Positions 1-9,661 of a stretch of 64,000 nt of DNA are shown piece after piece. Within the stretch, counting starts at the first letter, position 1. Every line of letters begins with the position of its first letter. Made by a program: the position numbers and the translations under genes. Source of the stretch: Yoonia sp. (GTDB lineage: Bacteria; Pseudomonadota; Alphaproteobacteria; Rhodobacterales; Rhodobacteraceae); contig NZ_JAGYJK010000009.1 in the NCBI RefSeq assembly GCF_018402175.1, forward strand, positions 17,448 through 81,447, written 5' to 3'. Below the pieces are notes generated by a model that was not told where the DNA came from, searched no databases, and saw only the letters and a list, made by a program, of their open reading frames with translations.

Positions 1-1265
1 GGCATGTCGTCCAGCACCAGCTCTACCTCTTTGGGATAGATGTTATAGCCGCCCGAAATGATCAGGTCCTTGGCGCGCCCGACGATATTGACATAGCCTT
101 TGTCGTCGATCAGCCCCAGATCGCCTGTCATGAAGAACCCGTCAGACCGGAATTCCGCGGCGGTTTTCTCGGGCATCTGCCAATACCCCTGAAAGACATT
201 GGGGCCGCGCACCTCGATCATGCCAGTCTCGCCCTGCGGCAAGGCTGCGCCCGTTTCGGGATCGGCAATGCGCAAGTCCACCCCCGCAAGGGGCAGGCCC
301 ACGGTCCCTGCCCGCCGTTCGCCCTCATAAGGGTTGGAGGTCAGCATGTTCGTTTCGGTCATGCCATACCGTTCAAGGATGCGATGACCGGTCCGTTTTT
401 CGAATTGCACATGGGTTTCCGCCAAAAGCGGGGCAGAACCAGAGATGAACAGTCGCATATGCGCGGTCAGGCTGGCCGTGAAACGCAGGTCATCCAGCAG
501 CCGCGTATAGAATGTCGGCACGCCCATCATTGTCGTGGCCTGGGGCATCAGCCGGATCATGTCGTCCATGTTCAGGCCGGGCAGAAAGATCATCGTCCCC
601 CCCGCCATCAGCGACACATTGGTGGCCACGAACAAGCCATGGGTGTGAAAGATCGGCAAGGCATGCAGCAGCACATCCCTGTCGGTAAACTGCCATTCGC
701 GGGTCAGCACCTGCGCGTTCGACAAAAGATTGCCATGGGTCAGCATCGCGCCCTTGGATCGCCCCGTGGTGCCAGATGTATACAAAAACGCGGCCAGATC
801 ATCGACATCGCGTGCAACAGGCGTGAAATCCGCACCTTGTGCCGCGACCAGATCGGCAAAACTGCCGGACCCGTCAGCGTTCAGCACCATCAGTTGCGCA
901 TTATGGGCCTGTGCCACAGGTGTCAGCGCCCCGGCACGGCGGCCATCGGCGACCAACATCTTGGGCGTGGCATTGCCCACGAAATAGTCGATCTCGGCCG
1001 GTGGATACGCCGTGTTCAAGGGCAGAAAAACCACCCCCGCCGCGACCGCCCCGCCATAGATCGCCAGCGCCATAGGCGATTTTTCGATCTGGACAGCGAT
1101 GCGGTCTCCGGGCTGCAATCCGCTGGCCACCAATGCATTGGCAACGCGGTGGACCATATCCAAGAATCCGCCGCCGCTGATCTGTGCGCCATCAGGCAAG
1201 ATCAAGAAGGGGCGCGAGCGCCCGGCCTGTGGGGCAAAGAATACGTCATATAGCAGGTTGCTCAT
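1..1265 (-). CDS. matB: Malonyl-CoA synthetase (MatB), C-terminus cut by window edge
   Basis: An acyl-adenylate-forming enzyme that activates malonate with ATP and CoA to malonyl-CoA in the cytoplasm. My reading of the minus strand starts MSNLLYDVFFAP and shows the AMP-binding P-loop YTSGTTGRSKGA, the MMGVPTFYTRLL segment, YGMTETNM and GDLGLID. The last ~80 residues, with the catalytic lysine of the mobile domain, lie left of the window. It starts 16 bp after the matA stop, so it is the last gene of matPQMAB. Family recognition is strong. The substrate assignment rests on the neighbouring malonyl-CoA decarboxylase and TRAP carrier, the arrangement known as matPQMAB in rhizobia. Confidence 0.92.
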   Translation of the reverse strand, partial: MSNLLYDVFFAPQAGRSRPFLILPDGAQISGGGFLDMVHRVANALVASGLQPGDRIAVQIEKSPMALAIYGGAVAAGVVFLPLNTAYPPAEIDYFVGNATPKMLVADGRRAGALTPVAQAHNAQLMVLNADGSGSFADLVAAQGADFTPVARDVDDLAAFLYTSGTTGRSKGAMLTHGNLLSNAQVLTREWQFTDRDVLLHALPIFHTHGLFVATNVSLMAGGTMIFLPGLNMDDMIRLMPQATTMMGVPTFYTRLLDDLRFTASLTAHMRLFISGSAPLLAETHVQFEKRTGHRILERYGMTETNMLTSNPYEGERRAGTVGLPLAGVDLRIADPETGAALPQGETGMIEVRGPNVFQGYWQMPEKTAAEFRSDGFFMTGDLGLIDDKGYVNIVGRAKDLIISGGYNIYPKEVELVLDDM

Positions 1266-1281
1266 CGGTCTTATCGTCCTT

Positions 1282-2558
1282 TTACTTCTGGTCCTTTGCC
1301 GCGACGGCCAGCGCTTTCACACTGCGTGCCGCTGCGATGGTTTTCTTACTCGCGAATGCCTCGTGGTTGCGTTCGACATTTGCGGGATCGTAAAGGTAAT
1401 TTACCATGGCCCCATGCGATTGCTTTTGCCCCTTGCTGGACAGATCGGCAGCGGCATGGATTTCATGCAATTCCGCCCCATTGCCCAGATGAAACCGCGC
1501 TACGGGATCAAGCGGCTGTCCATCAGCGGCCTTTGCTTGCAACAAATAGCACGCCGCAACACGCCGCAGCGCCTCGGCATCGGCGGCTGTGTCTGGCAAG
1601 GGCTGCGCAGCATCACGCTGGGTATCCATCCAGCGGCACAGGCCGGGGATCGGTGACAGGGTGACAAAGGTTTTCAGGCCCGGTTCTTCGCGCCCCAGCA
1701 CATCCACCACCTGTTTGATCAGTGAATTGCCAAACGAAATCCCCCGCAGTCCCGCCTGACAATTCGAAATCGAATAGAACACGGCGGTATTGACGTTGGA
1801 CGGGGTCAAGGCGTGGCGGTCTTCGGCCAGCAGGGGCCGATGGCGCCCGGTATCCCTTGGGTCAGCGCCACTTCGACAAAGATCAGCGGATCATCCGGCA
1901 TGGACGGATGGAAAAAGGCAAAACAGCGCCGGTCCGGTGGCTCCAGCCTGCGACGCAGATCGTCCCAGCTGTGGATCTCGTGGACAGCTTCATAGGCGAT
2001 GATCTTTTCAAGGATATTCGCCGGGCTTTCCCAGCCGATCCTGCGCAGCACGAGAAAACCACGGTTGAACCATGACGCAAACAGGTGCTGGAAATCCAGA
2101 TCGACACGCGCCAGATCCGGCTGTGCCTTGATCGCCTCCATCAGATCGACCCGCATTGCCACCAGATCGGCGGTGCCGCGTGGTGCCTGGTTGAGCCTGC
2201 GCAACAACTCCTGTCGCGGCGGTTCGGCCACATCCAGCAAGGCAGCCATGGTGCCGGCATCGGCCTTGTCGGCATAGGCTTGGGCCGCGGCGATCACGGC
2301 GGCAGGATCAAGGTCCATATCATCCGCCAGAAACCGGAAGAATGCGGCCTTTTCTTCCGTGTTGGCCTGACGGTAACGCATCAGCACCTCTGCCGCACAT
2401 TTCATCCCCGATACTTCGCCCTGCCCCGACAGCAGCGCCCAACACAATGTGGTCAGTGGTTTGCCACTGGCCGTCACATCAGCCGCCGCCCGCCGTTCGA
2501 ACAGCGTGCCCAGCAGATCACCCAACGCCCAGCTGCCAAGACCCCAAGAGCGCGCCAT
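1282..2558 (-). CDS. matA: Malonyl-CoA decarboxylase (MatA), with a one-base frameshift
   Basis: Decarboxylates malonyl-CoA to acetyl-CoA, the step after MatB. The N-terminal part starts MARSWGLGSWALGDLL at 2558 and reads through FHPSMPDDPLIFVEVAL. The C-terminal part carries FYSISNCQAGLRGISFGN and SKGQKQSHGAMVNYLYD, the region of the family's active-site His. The two halves are in different frames. The break is at the G run 1833-1836, where one extra base restores IPGAIGP-LLAEDRHALTPSNV, the expected family sequence. Repaired length is about 425 aa, slightly short for the family. Its ATG overlaps the matM stop (TGATG), so translation is coupled. Both halves look fully conserved, so I favour a sequencing error over a pseudogene. 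Confidence 0.9.
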
Positions 2559-3871
2559 CAGACCGGCCCCATCACAAGGTCCGGCAGCCATGTCACAATC
2601 CCCGGGAAGAAGCAGAGGATGACAATCGCCAGCACCATGCACCCGACATAGGGCAGCGACCCCATCAAGATTTTCTTCAATGGAATATCCGGCGCAATCG
2701 AATTGATGACATAAAGGTTCAGACCCACCGGCGGTGATATCAGCCCGATCTCCATATTGATGGTCAGGATCACGGCGAACCAATAGGGATCGAAATCAGC
2801 GGCAAGGATGATCGGCAGCAAAATGGGTGCGGCCATCAAGATCACGGCAACCGGTGGCAGAAAGAAGCCAGCGACCAACAGGAACAGGTTCACGATCCCC
2901 ATCAACACCCAGCGGTTCACATCCAGATCGGAAATCCATGCCGCGATGGATTGGGTGATATAAAGCGATGACAACATATAGCTGAACACACCCGCAGCCC
3001 CAATGATGAACAGGATCATCACGGATTCCCGCGTGCTGTCGCTCAGGATGGTCCACAGCTTTTTGGGCGACCACAGCTTGTAGATGACCATCGCGATCAC
3101 CAGACACAGCAGCGCACCAACCGCCGCTGTTTCAGACGGTGTCGCGATCCCGCCATACATCGCATAAAGCACGCCGATGATGATAATGATGAACGGAATG
3201 ACGCGCGGCAGGATCTCCAGCTTTTGCTTCAGCGTATAGCTACGCTGTGCTAGCACCTCGGCAGAGCCAAAGCGCCATGTGTGGAAAATCGACCACGCCA
3301 TGAACAGCCCGACCAGCATCAGTCCCGGCATCACACCAGCAAGAAAAAGTCGCCCAATGGATGTTTCGGTCGCAATGCCATAGACGATCATCGTCACCGA
3401 AGGCGGGATCAGGATACCCAGCGTTCCGCCTGCCGCGATTGACCCTGCTGCCACCTCGTCGGGGTAGCCGCGCTTGCGCATCTCGGGGATGCCCATTTTT
3501 CCGATGGCAGCACAGGTCGCGGGGCTGGACCCAGACATTGCCGAAAACAGCGCGCAAGCACCCAAGTTCGACATCACCAACCCGCCCGGCACGCGCGTCA
3601 GCCAACGTTCAAGCGCCTCGTAAAGATCGGCACCCGCACGGGTTGATGAAATCGCAGCACCCATGATGATGAACATCGGAATAGACAAAAGCGCAAAGGA
3701 GTTCAGCTTGCCGAAAAATATCTCGGGCATCAATTCCAGCGATCGCATCCCATCAAAGACCAGCAGGAACCCCGCCGACACGATCAACAGCCCCGAGGCG
3801 ACAGACACGCCCGAAAACAACACGACAATGGTCATCACAGCGACCAAAAGACCCAGCGAAAGCGGTTCCAT
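2558..3871 (-). CDS. matM: TRAP transporter large membrane subunit, malonate (MatM/DctM)
   Basis: The 437-aa large, channel-forming subunit of a sodium-driven TRAP dicarboxylate importer. It is hydrophobic throughout, with about 12 membrane segments. DctM-type features include SGSSPATCAAIGKMGIPEM and GGTLGILIPPSVTMIVYG in the N half and ISPPVGLNLYVINSIAP in the C half. Its ATG shares a base with the matQ stop (TAATG) and its own stop overlaps the matA ATG, so it is inside a tightly coupled operon. Malonate as substrate is inferred from the enzymes encoded next to it. Confidence 0.93.
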   Translation of the reverse strand: MEPLSLGLLVAVMTIVVLFSGVSVASGLLIVSAGFLLVFDGMRSLELMPEIFFGKLNSFALLSIPMFIIMGAAISSTRAGADLYEALERWLTRVPGGLVMSNLGACALFSAMSGSSPATCAAIGKMGIPEMRKRGYPDEVAAGSIAAGGTLGILIPPSVTMIVYGIATETSIGRLFLAGVMPGLMLVGLFMAWSIFHTWRFGSAEVLAQRSYTLKQKLEILPRVIPFIIIIIGVLYAMYGGIATPSETAAVGALLCLVIAMVIYKLWSPKKLWTILSDSTRESVMILFIIGAAGVFSYMLSSLYITQSIAAWISDLDVNRWVLMGIVNLFLLVAGFFLPPVAVILMAAPILLPIILAADFDPYWFAVILTINMEIGLISPPVGLNLYVINSIAPDIPLKKILMGSLPYVGCMVLAIVILCFFPGIVTWLPDLVMGPV

Positions 3872-4419
3872 TAATTGTCCTCCAGACCGAAGGGGCGATC
3901 AACACCCAGCACAAGTGCTGCGAAATCCGCCAGCAATTGCAAAAGATAAATGCCAAAACCCAGCGGCAGCGCCAGATAGGGTATCCAAAGCGGCGGTGCC
4001 CAGACAGTTTCGGACCGCCACCCGCGTTCCCAGGCAAAATGCCAGTTTTCTATCGAGAAAAACAAAATGACACCGACCACGGACATGGTCATCAACAAGA
4101 CGAAACCCGCCAGATATTTGCGCGCCCGGCCCTTGACCAAGATCGGTATCAGGTCAACGTTGACATGTCCGCGCAGGCTTTGGACATAGGGCAGGCCCAA
4201 AAGAGTGGCACCGACCATCAGATAGATCACGGCTTCGGTCTGCCAGATCGTGGAGCTTTCCAACACGAAACGGATAAAGATCATCTGACAGGTGATCAGG
4301 ACAGAGGCGAGGATCATCAGCGCCGAAATCCAGCCGCAGACCGTCGATAATTTGTGGATCAGGCGCAAAATTGTATAGTCACCCGTGTTAATGGCACGGG
4401 TATTGGGCATGGTTGCCAT
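3871..4419 (-). CDS. matQ: TRAP transporter small membrane subunit, malonate (MatQ/DctQ)
   Basis: A 182-aa inner-membrane protein with four hydrophobic segments (about residues 30-50, 65-85, 105-125 and 150-170), the usual DctQ topology. The loop with WQTEAVIYLMVGATLLGLPYVQSLRGHVNVDLI is typical of the family. It pairs with MatM to form the membrane complex that receives substrate from MatP. A stem-loop occupies the gap to matP. Confidence 0.9.
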   Translation of the reverse strand: MATMPNTRAINTGDYTILRLIHKLSTVCGWISALMILASVLITCQMIFIRFVLESSTIWQTEAVIYLMVGATLLGLPYVQSLRGHVNVDLIPILVKGRARKYLAGFVLLMTMSVVGVILFFSIENWHFAWERGWRSETVWAPPLWIPYLALPLGFGIYLLQLLADFAALVLGVDRPFGLEDN

Positions 4420-4454
4420 GGCACAGGCTCCGGTGCTTGGGGTTTGAAGGGTGT

Positions 4455-4488
4455 GGGTAGGCCGACCGACATTTCGGTTGGCCCACCC
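4455..4488 (-). promoter_or_regulatory. Intercistronic stem-loop between matP and matQ
   Basis: Interrupted inverted repeat: GGGT 4455-4458 with 4485-4488, GGCC 4460-4463 with 4480-4483, and ACCGA 4465-4469 with TCGGT 4474-4478, loop CATT. No T-run follows, so it is not a strong terminator. It lies just after the solute-binding-protein gene, where hairpins commonly protect or attenuate mRNA so that the binding protein is made in excess. Confidence 0.6.
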
Positions 4489-4509
4489 GTTAGCCTAGGG
4501 GTTGCGAGA

Positions 4510-5499
4510 TCACTCTACCGCCAGCGCCATATCAAGCAGCGCCTGCCCGTTTGGCACATTGTCGACGAAGGACTTGTAAGAACTGGTTTTAGCCAGTTCC
4601 AGCCAGGCGTTGAAATCATCCTGTGTCATTTGCGCAATCTCGACACCGGCAGCTTCGAATACGGCGACGGATGCCGCATCTTCGGCCTTGGCTTCGGCAA
4701 GATAGAAAGCCTCGGCCCGCGCCGCCGCTTCTGTCAGCGCTGCTTTTTGCGCGTCATTCAGCCCGTCAAAGGTCGACTTGTTCATCAGGACAGGCTGATA
4801 CATGAACCACAACGCGACATCGCCGGCGGGGGTATAACAGCTGACCTGCTCTTGCAGACGGAACGACGCAAAAGACGACGACGACGTATTCACAGCCTGC
4901 AGCACGCCGGTTTGCATCGCATTGTAAATCTCGGACGATGCCATCGACGAAATCGACGCGCCCGCGGCAGCCAGCATTTCCTCGAATGACTTGCCCGCAG
5001 CGCGGGTGCTCATACCATTGACATGTTCAGGACGGGTGATGCAGGCGCCGGTGCTGGCAAAGCCGCCTGCAAGATAGCCGTGTACCAAAACCATGATGTC
5101 ATCTTCGGCAAGCAGGTTTTCGATCTCTGCCATGAAGGGGCTTTGGTTCAGCCGCGCCGCATGGTCGTGGTTCTTCACCATGCCCGGCATCAAGGTCAGG
5201 TTATATTCACCACGCTGGCCGCCAGAATATGACAGCGGATAAACGATCATGTCCACCTGACCGCGCGACAAAGGGTTGTACTGCTCGCGCGCTTTCAACA
5301 ACGATTCGGACGGAAAAATCCTGATGTCCAGATCAACGCCGGCAGCAGCGACATCGGTCGCAATCATTTCAGCTACTTTGTGGCGTACATCGCCAACGGA
5401 CCATTGATGCGACAGGCGTAGTTCCACTGCGCTAGCTGCAGAAATGCCCATCCCAAAAACGGCGATTGCCGCAGCAGCGGCATACGTTCGAATTGTCAT
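4510..5499 (-). CDS. matP: TRAP periplasmic binding protein, malonate (MatP/DctP)
   Basis: A 329-aa periplasmic solute-binding protein of the DctP family. The N-terminus MTIRTYAAAAAIAVFGMGISAASA is a Sec signal peptide, cleaved after ASA. The mature part starts VELRLSHQW, with DctP features FPSESLLKAREQYNPLSRGQVDM and SSEIYNAMQTGVLQAVNTS, where the arginine and asparagine that bind the carboxylate usually lie. It is the first gene of the mat operon and is transcribed away from matR. Malonate specificity is inferred from context. Confidence 0.92.
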   Translation of the reverse strand: MTIRTYAAAAAIAVFGMGISAASAVELRLSHQWSVGDVRHKVAEMIATDVAAAGVDLDIRIFPSESLLKAREQYNPLSRGQVDMIVYPLSYSGGQRGEYNLTLMPGMVKNHDHAARLNQSPFMAEIENLLAEDDIMVLVHGYLAGGFASTGACITRPEHVNGMSTRAAGKSFEEMLAAAGASISSMASSEIYNAMQTGVLQAVNTSSSSFASFRLQEQVSCYTPAGDVALWFMYQPVLMNKSTFDGLNDAQKAALTEAAARAEAFYLAEAKAEDAASVAVFEAAGVEIAQMTQDDFNAWLELAKTSSYKSFVDNVPNGQALLDMALAVE

Positions 5500-5582
5500 T
5501 ATATCCTCCCAGATAACTGCGCTGCGGGCTTTTTAACCGCAACAACCGTGATGCTGCGCGGCTATGCATTCAATGTCAAACG

Positions 5583-5596
5583 TTTTGTATACAAAA
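5583..5596. promoter_or_regulatory. GntR/MatR operator
   Basis: A perfect 14-bp palindrome TTTTGTATACAAAA in the 138-bp gap between divergent matP and matR. It closely resembles the known MatR site of rhizobia (TGTATACA core), and its position fits repression of both promoters with relief by malonate or malonyl-CoA. Confidence 0.8.
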
Positions 5597-5637
5597 AACC
5601 ATTGCCCGGACCGTGATCTAAGGATACCTATGCCAGC

Positions 5638-6327
5638 ATGAATACCCGACTGGCCGACCATGTCCGCGAAGCGCTGGAGCAGATGATCGTGACAGGCGAT
5701 TTCGCCGATGGCGAGCGCCTTGACGAAATCCGTCTGGCAGAGCGTTTCAACGTGTCGCGCACCCCGCTGCGCGAAGCGTTTCAGGCGCTGGCCGCGTCAG
5801 GGCTGGTGCAATTGTTACCGCGCCGCGGCGCCTTTGTGCGCCACCCTGCCTTTCACGAAATCATCGAGATGTTCGAAGTGATGGCAGAATTGGAAGCTGT
5901 CTGCGGACGCCTCGCCGCGCGCCGCGTCACACCACAGACGCTTCAACAGATCAAAGCCACCGTGATCGCCTGCGAATGCGCCGCTCATGCAGGTGACAGC
6001 GACGGATACTACCGCGAGAATGAACATTTCCATCAGTTGGTTTATATCGCCTCGGGCAACGATTTCCTGGCCAACGAAGCACAGCGGCTGCACAAGCGCC
6101 TGCAGCCTTTCCGGCGGATGCAATTGCGGGTGCGCGGCCGCATGATACAGTCGCTGTCCGAACACCGTCTGATTTTAACAGCATTGGAAACCGGCGACAG
6201 CACGGCCGCAGAAACAGTTCTGCGCGAACATGTCGCCGTGCAGGGCAGCAAATTCAATGACCTGATGGCAAGCTACAAGCAATCAAACTTGCGCGCACAT
6301 TCTCAGCTTATCAGCATGCGAGAGTAG
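5638..6327 (+). CDS. matR: GntR-family (FadR/FCD) regulator of malonate genes (MatR)
   Basis: A 229-aa transcription factor. Residues ~1-70 are a winged helix with the GntR signature DEIRLAERFNVSRTPLREAFQAL and the wing LLPRRGAFVR. Residues ~80-215 form an FCD effector domain; ENEHFHQLVYIASGN and SEHRLILTALETGD hold the metal/ligand-binding Asp and His positions. It is divergent from matP across a TTTTGTATACAAAA operator. It is likely a repressor released by malonate or malonyl-CoA. Confidence 0.88.
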   Translation: MNTRLADHVREALEQMIVTGDFADGERLDEIRLAERFNVSRTPLREAFQALAASGLVQLLPRRGAFVRHPAFHEIIEMFEVMAELEAVCGRLAARRVTPQTLQQIKATVIACECAAHAGDSDGYYRENEHFHQLVYIASGNDFLANEAQRLHKRLQPFRRMQLRVRGRMIQSLSEHRLILTALETGDSTAAETVLREHVAVQGSKFNDLMASYKQSNLRAHSQLISMRE

Positions 6328-6499
6328 TTGCCCGATCATTACCGCCAGCTGCGCAGAAACTGACTGACCGACGGCTCGCCTATCGCAAATGATCCATTAT
6401 CCAGCCTGATCATTGACTTACTGCTAAAGAATGTACCCCGCCGGCCGTTCCTATCTGAACAACCAAGTCGTTCAGTTATGTTCGCGCGTGAGGTTCAAC

Positions 6500-7417
6500 A
6501 TGCTACCCGTACAACTGCGACTGATGCAGATACTTGAAAAGACCAAAGATAACGATCGTATCAGCCGACAATGCGACCTGCTGATCGTGACGATGGTTCT
6601 TTTGAATATCACGGCTGTGATCCTCGAAAGCTTTTCGGCGATGTATGAGGTGTACAGCGCCTGGTTTCATGGATTTGAAATTTTCAGTATCGCGTTCTTT
6701 AGCATAGAATATTTGCTTCGGCTTTGGGCCAACGGGGCGCGGTATCCTGACAGCCCCTCGCGCGGGCTTCGCAAATATGCATTCAGCTTTTATGGGCTGG
6801 TTGATCTGCTTGCGATCCTGCCGTTTTATCTGCAACTGCTGATGCCCGGGCTCGACCTGCGCATATTGCGGGTTCTGCGTCTTTTTCGGCTATTGAAACT
6901 GTCGCATTATTCCTCGGCGATCGAGGATTTGATGCAGGCCATCTATGACGAACGACGCGCCTTCGGAGCTGTGGGATACATTCTGGCCATCGTCATCATC
7001 TTTACCTCCGCGCTCATGTATTATGCCGAAGGGGATGCACAGCCCGACAAGCTGTCATCCATTCCTGCCGCGATGTACTGGTCCGTGATTTCATTGACCA
7101 CGGTCGGCTATGGCGATGTGTCGCCTGTCACGCCAATCGGCAAAGTCATTTCGATGCTGACCGCGTTCATGGGTGTCGCCACCGTCGCGCTTTTCACAGG
7201 GATCATGGCAAGCTCTTTCAACAAGCAACTGGTCCGCAGAAAAGTCATCTATGAACAAGAATTGCGCAAAGCGTTCGCAGACGGCGTCATTTCCAAAGAC
7301 GAGGAGGCCCTTTTGGAAGCGCTTAAAACACGCTTTGACTTGACCGATGAACTTGCCGCGTCGCTGCGCGACAGTATCAAATCCGAAACAGACCGCACAA
7401 CGACCACCCCCGATTAA
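6500..7417 (+). CDS. Voltage-gated potassium channel (Kv-like, 6 TM)
   Basis: Inner-membrane ion channel. Six membrane segments are visible, with an S4 voltage sensor of regularly spaced arginines (LRILRVLRLFRLLKLSHYSS) and a pore loop with the K+ selectivity filter TTVGYGD. A cytoplasmic C-terminal tail follows (VIYEQELRKAFADGVISKDEEALL), resembling the short SHOCT-like tail of bacterial Kv channels. An in-frame ATG exists at 6431, but I prefer ATG 6500 (MLPVQLRLMQ), preceded by GAGG. The gene ends 18 bp from the convergent protease gene. The physiological role cannot be read from context. Confidence 0.88.
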   Translation: MLPVQLRLMQILEKTKDNDRISRQCDLLIVTMVLLNITAVILESFSAMYEVYSAWFHGFEIFSIAFFSIEYLLRLWANGARYPDSPSRGLRKYAFSFYGLVDLLAILPFYLQLLMPGLDLRILRVLRLFRLLKLSHYSSAIEDLMQAIYDERRAFGAVGYILAIVIIFTSALMYYAEGDAQPDKLSSIPAAMYWSVISLTTVGYGDVSPVTPIGKVISMLTAFMGVATVALFTGIMASSFNKQLVRRKVIYEQELRKAFADGVISKDEEALLEALKTRFDLTDELAASLRDSIKSETDRTTTTPD

Positions 7418-7435
7418 GCCCCTTTCGTGCTGGTC

Positions 7436-9661
7436 TCAGAACCCGAATTGCAGACCGACAAAGCCCGACAGCACATCCTGGCCCGTGATGTTGCCATCGT
7501 TGCGGCTGTACATCATGCCAAGGCTCAGATCGCCGGACCGTGACACAGGGACACGGTATTCAAAGCCAAGATCGCGTTGACGCGCCGCCGGCGCAAGACC
7601 GATGTCATGGCTGACAAAACCAATCTCGTTGCCTGACATCTGGACCGGCAGATCCAGTCTTGCCGATCCCTGCGTGACTGCGATGGGCTGACGGGCGAAA
7701 ACGCACAGCACATCGCCATTGGTGCCGACATCGGCCCGCGCGACCGACAGGCCGACGCGGTCATAGACCAGCGTGCTGACATCACCCAAGACGCCCGCCC
7801 CTTGCCCCGCGGAAACCCCGATTTCGGCACTGATCCGTAGCGCCATATCCGCCGCAAGCGGAGTGGCGACATCCAGATGCAGCGCATGTGTGACTGATCT
7901 AATGTCGCCCACGCCCTGCGGTGCGCCGATGCCCAGGATCGACCCGTCGGCCTGCATCATCGTGAACCCGACCTGCGCCTGCGCCTGCCCCAGATCAAAG
8001 CTCTGGTTTAGCGCAAGCCCTGCCATCGCGTCCCCCATCAGGACGGCAGCGCGAAAATCGCCACCGGGTCCTGTCAACGCCACCGCGTCGCCGCCCAGCA
8101 GATCGGCACCCGTTGCGTCATGCCAGCCGGTCCCGTCGTCCGCCACTGCGTTTCCACCCCGGATCGCCGCATGCATCGCCCGTCGGTCCGCGCCCATGTC
8201 GCTGCGCAATCCCGCCATCAGTGCCAGCGCGGCAGGGTCTGCACGGGGCGCAGCCGCCGCAAGAACCGAACCCGCAACCATGAAATGGCCATGCATCTGA
8301 TCTGTTGTCACGATGTTCACAGCCGCCAGCGATTGCGCCAGACTATCGCCGACAGCCGCACCAGCCACGATCGCGGCGCTGCCCAGATCGACACTGCCGC
8401 CATCCGCCAGCGGCACCACCGCCTGCCCGATCGGCAGCAAGGCCGCCCTGAGGTCAAGAAACCCATGCCCGAATTCAGCGTTGTACCCATGCGTGATACC
8501 GGGCGCAAAAGTGACCACGCCATCATGGGCAAAGAACCTGTTGTCGGCAGTGACCAGCAGCCTGTCGCGCAATTGCGCAGCGGTCAGGTCGGGGAAAGCC
8601 TCGGCCAACAGCGCGATGGACCCAGCGACCTGTGGTGCGGCAAAGGATGCGCCGACGCCGATGGCATAGCCGCTATCGTGCCATTCGGTGGCGACCTTGA
8701 TCTGCCCGTTCGCCGCCATGCAGAACCGCGCGGTTTCAAGGCAGGCCGTCGAGATGCGGACAGCACTGGTGACGCCCGCGTCGTTAAAGGTGGGGATCGC
8801 ATTGATGACACTGATCCAGCTACTTTCAAGATCGGGCGCGCCCAGCGGCAAGGCCGCCATCAGGCTCGCGCTATCGGCACGGTAATCGTTTTGCAGCGCA
8901 AAGACGATGACACCATCAGCCGCAAATGTCCGCAGGCCGCTGATATAGGTTTGCGTGTTGCGCACGAAGGCCGCGACATCGGTACTGCGGACGGTCGCGT
9001 CTCTTATCCCCCATGAATTATTCGAGGCAATCGCGCCGATACTGGCCGCATCGCGCATATGGTTGCCAAGCGTGCGCCAGTTCACCCCGGCGTTGTAATT
9101 CAAATGTCCCTGATGCAGATCCGCCCCCGGCGCAAAGCCAAGCGTGCCGCCGCCCTGCCCGTTGCCCACCATGACAGAGGCGACCGCCGTGCCGTGAAAC
9201 TCGCCCGCTGTCGGGGGCTGGCCGGAGCTATAGATCGCCTTGCCCGCGAATTGATCATGCGACAAACGAACGCCACTGTCGATCAGCGACACGATCTGAC
9301 CTGCCCCGGTCAACCCTGTGGACAGCGCATAATCAAGCCGCGCCGCAGCAAGCGGGGTCGCCGTGACCATCGCACCGAACCCGCCATAGACGGGGTGATC
9401 CCTGACGCTGAGATTGAAACGGAACGTATTCGCAACATAGCCCGGCAACGCACGGATCGCGCCCAGCGCGGCCTGATCGAACTCCGTCACGAAATAGCGG
9501 TTCCAGGGAAACGGATCCCCGCCCACCGTCGGGCCGATATCATCAAGCGGGCGGCTGACAGGCGGGATGATCGAGACGTCCAGTTGATTGTCGGTTGACA
9601 TGTCGTCTGGATGGCAGGCCGCAAATACGAGCAGCGACACAACGCAAAGCGCATTTTTCAT
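7436..9661 (-). CDS. S8 subtilisin-like serine protease, lipoprotein with C-terminal barrel-like domain
   Basis: About 741 aa. Start at ATG 9661 gives MKNALCVVSLLVFAAC, a lipoprotein signal with lipobox cysteine. The subtilisin triad is present: Asp in SLIDSGVRLSHDQF, His in GEFHGTAVASVMVG, and Ser in GVGASFAAPQVAGS (GASFAAP in place of the usual GTSMAAP). The C-terminal ~300 residues have alternating hydrophobic strands and end LSGFVGLQFGF, with terminal Phe, like an autotransporter barrel. This fits a surface-exposed autotransporter protease. The combination of lipobox and barrel end is not rare in alphaproteobacteria. The substrate is unknown. Confidence 0.85.
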   Translation of the reverse strand: MKNALCVVSLLVFAACHPDDMSTDNQLDVSIIPPVSRPLDDIGPTVGGDPFPWNRYFVTEFDQAALGAIRALPGYVANTFRFNLSVRDHPVYGGFGAMVTATPLAAARLDYALSTGLTGAGQIVSLIDSGVRLSHDQFAGKAIYSSGQPPTAGEFHGTAVASVMVGNGQGGGTLGFAPGADLHQGHLNYNAGVNWRTLGNHMRDAASIGAIASNNSWGIRDATVRSTDVAAFVRNTQTYISGLRTFAADGVIVFALQNDYRADSASLMAALPLGAPDLESSWISVINAIPTFNDAGVTSAVRISTACLETARFCMAANGQIKVATEWHDSGYAIGVGASFAAPQVAGSIALLAEAFPDLTAAQLRDRLLVTADNRFFAHDGVVTFAPGITHGYNAEFGHGFLDLRAALLPIGQAVVPLADGGSVDLGSAAIVAGAAVGDSLAQSLAAVNIVTTDQMHGHFMVAGSVLAAAAPRADPAALALMAGLRSDMGADRRAMHAAIRGGNAVADDGTGWHDATGADLLGGDAVALTGPGGDFRAAVLMGDAMAGLALNQSFDLGQAQAQVGFTMMQADGSILGIGAPQGVGDIRSVTHALHLDVATPLAADMALRISAEIGVSAGQGAGVLGDVSTLVYDRVGLSVARADVGTNGDVLCVFARQPIAVTQGSARLDLPVQMSGNEIGFVSHDIGLAPAARQRDLGFEYRVPVSRSGDLSLGMMYSRNDGNITGQDVLSGFVGLQFGF

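Noticed and set aside
384..1253. 289-aa ORF on the plus strand over matB
   Set aside because: Antisense shadow of a strongly conserved gene, rich in Arg/His/Gln as expected from GC-rich antisense.
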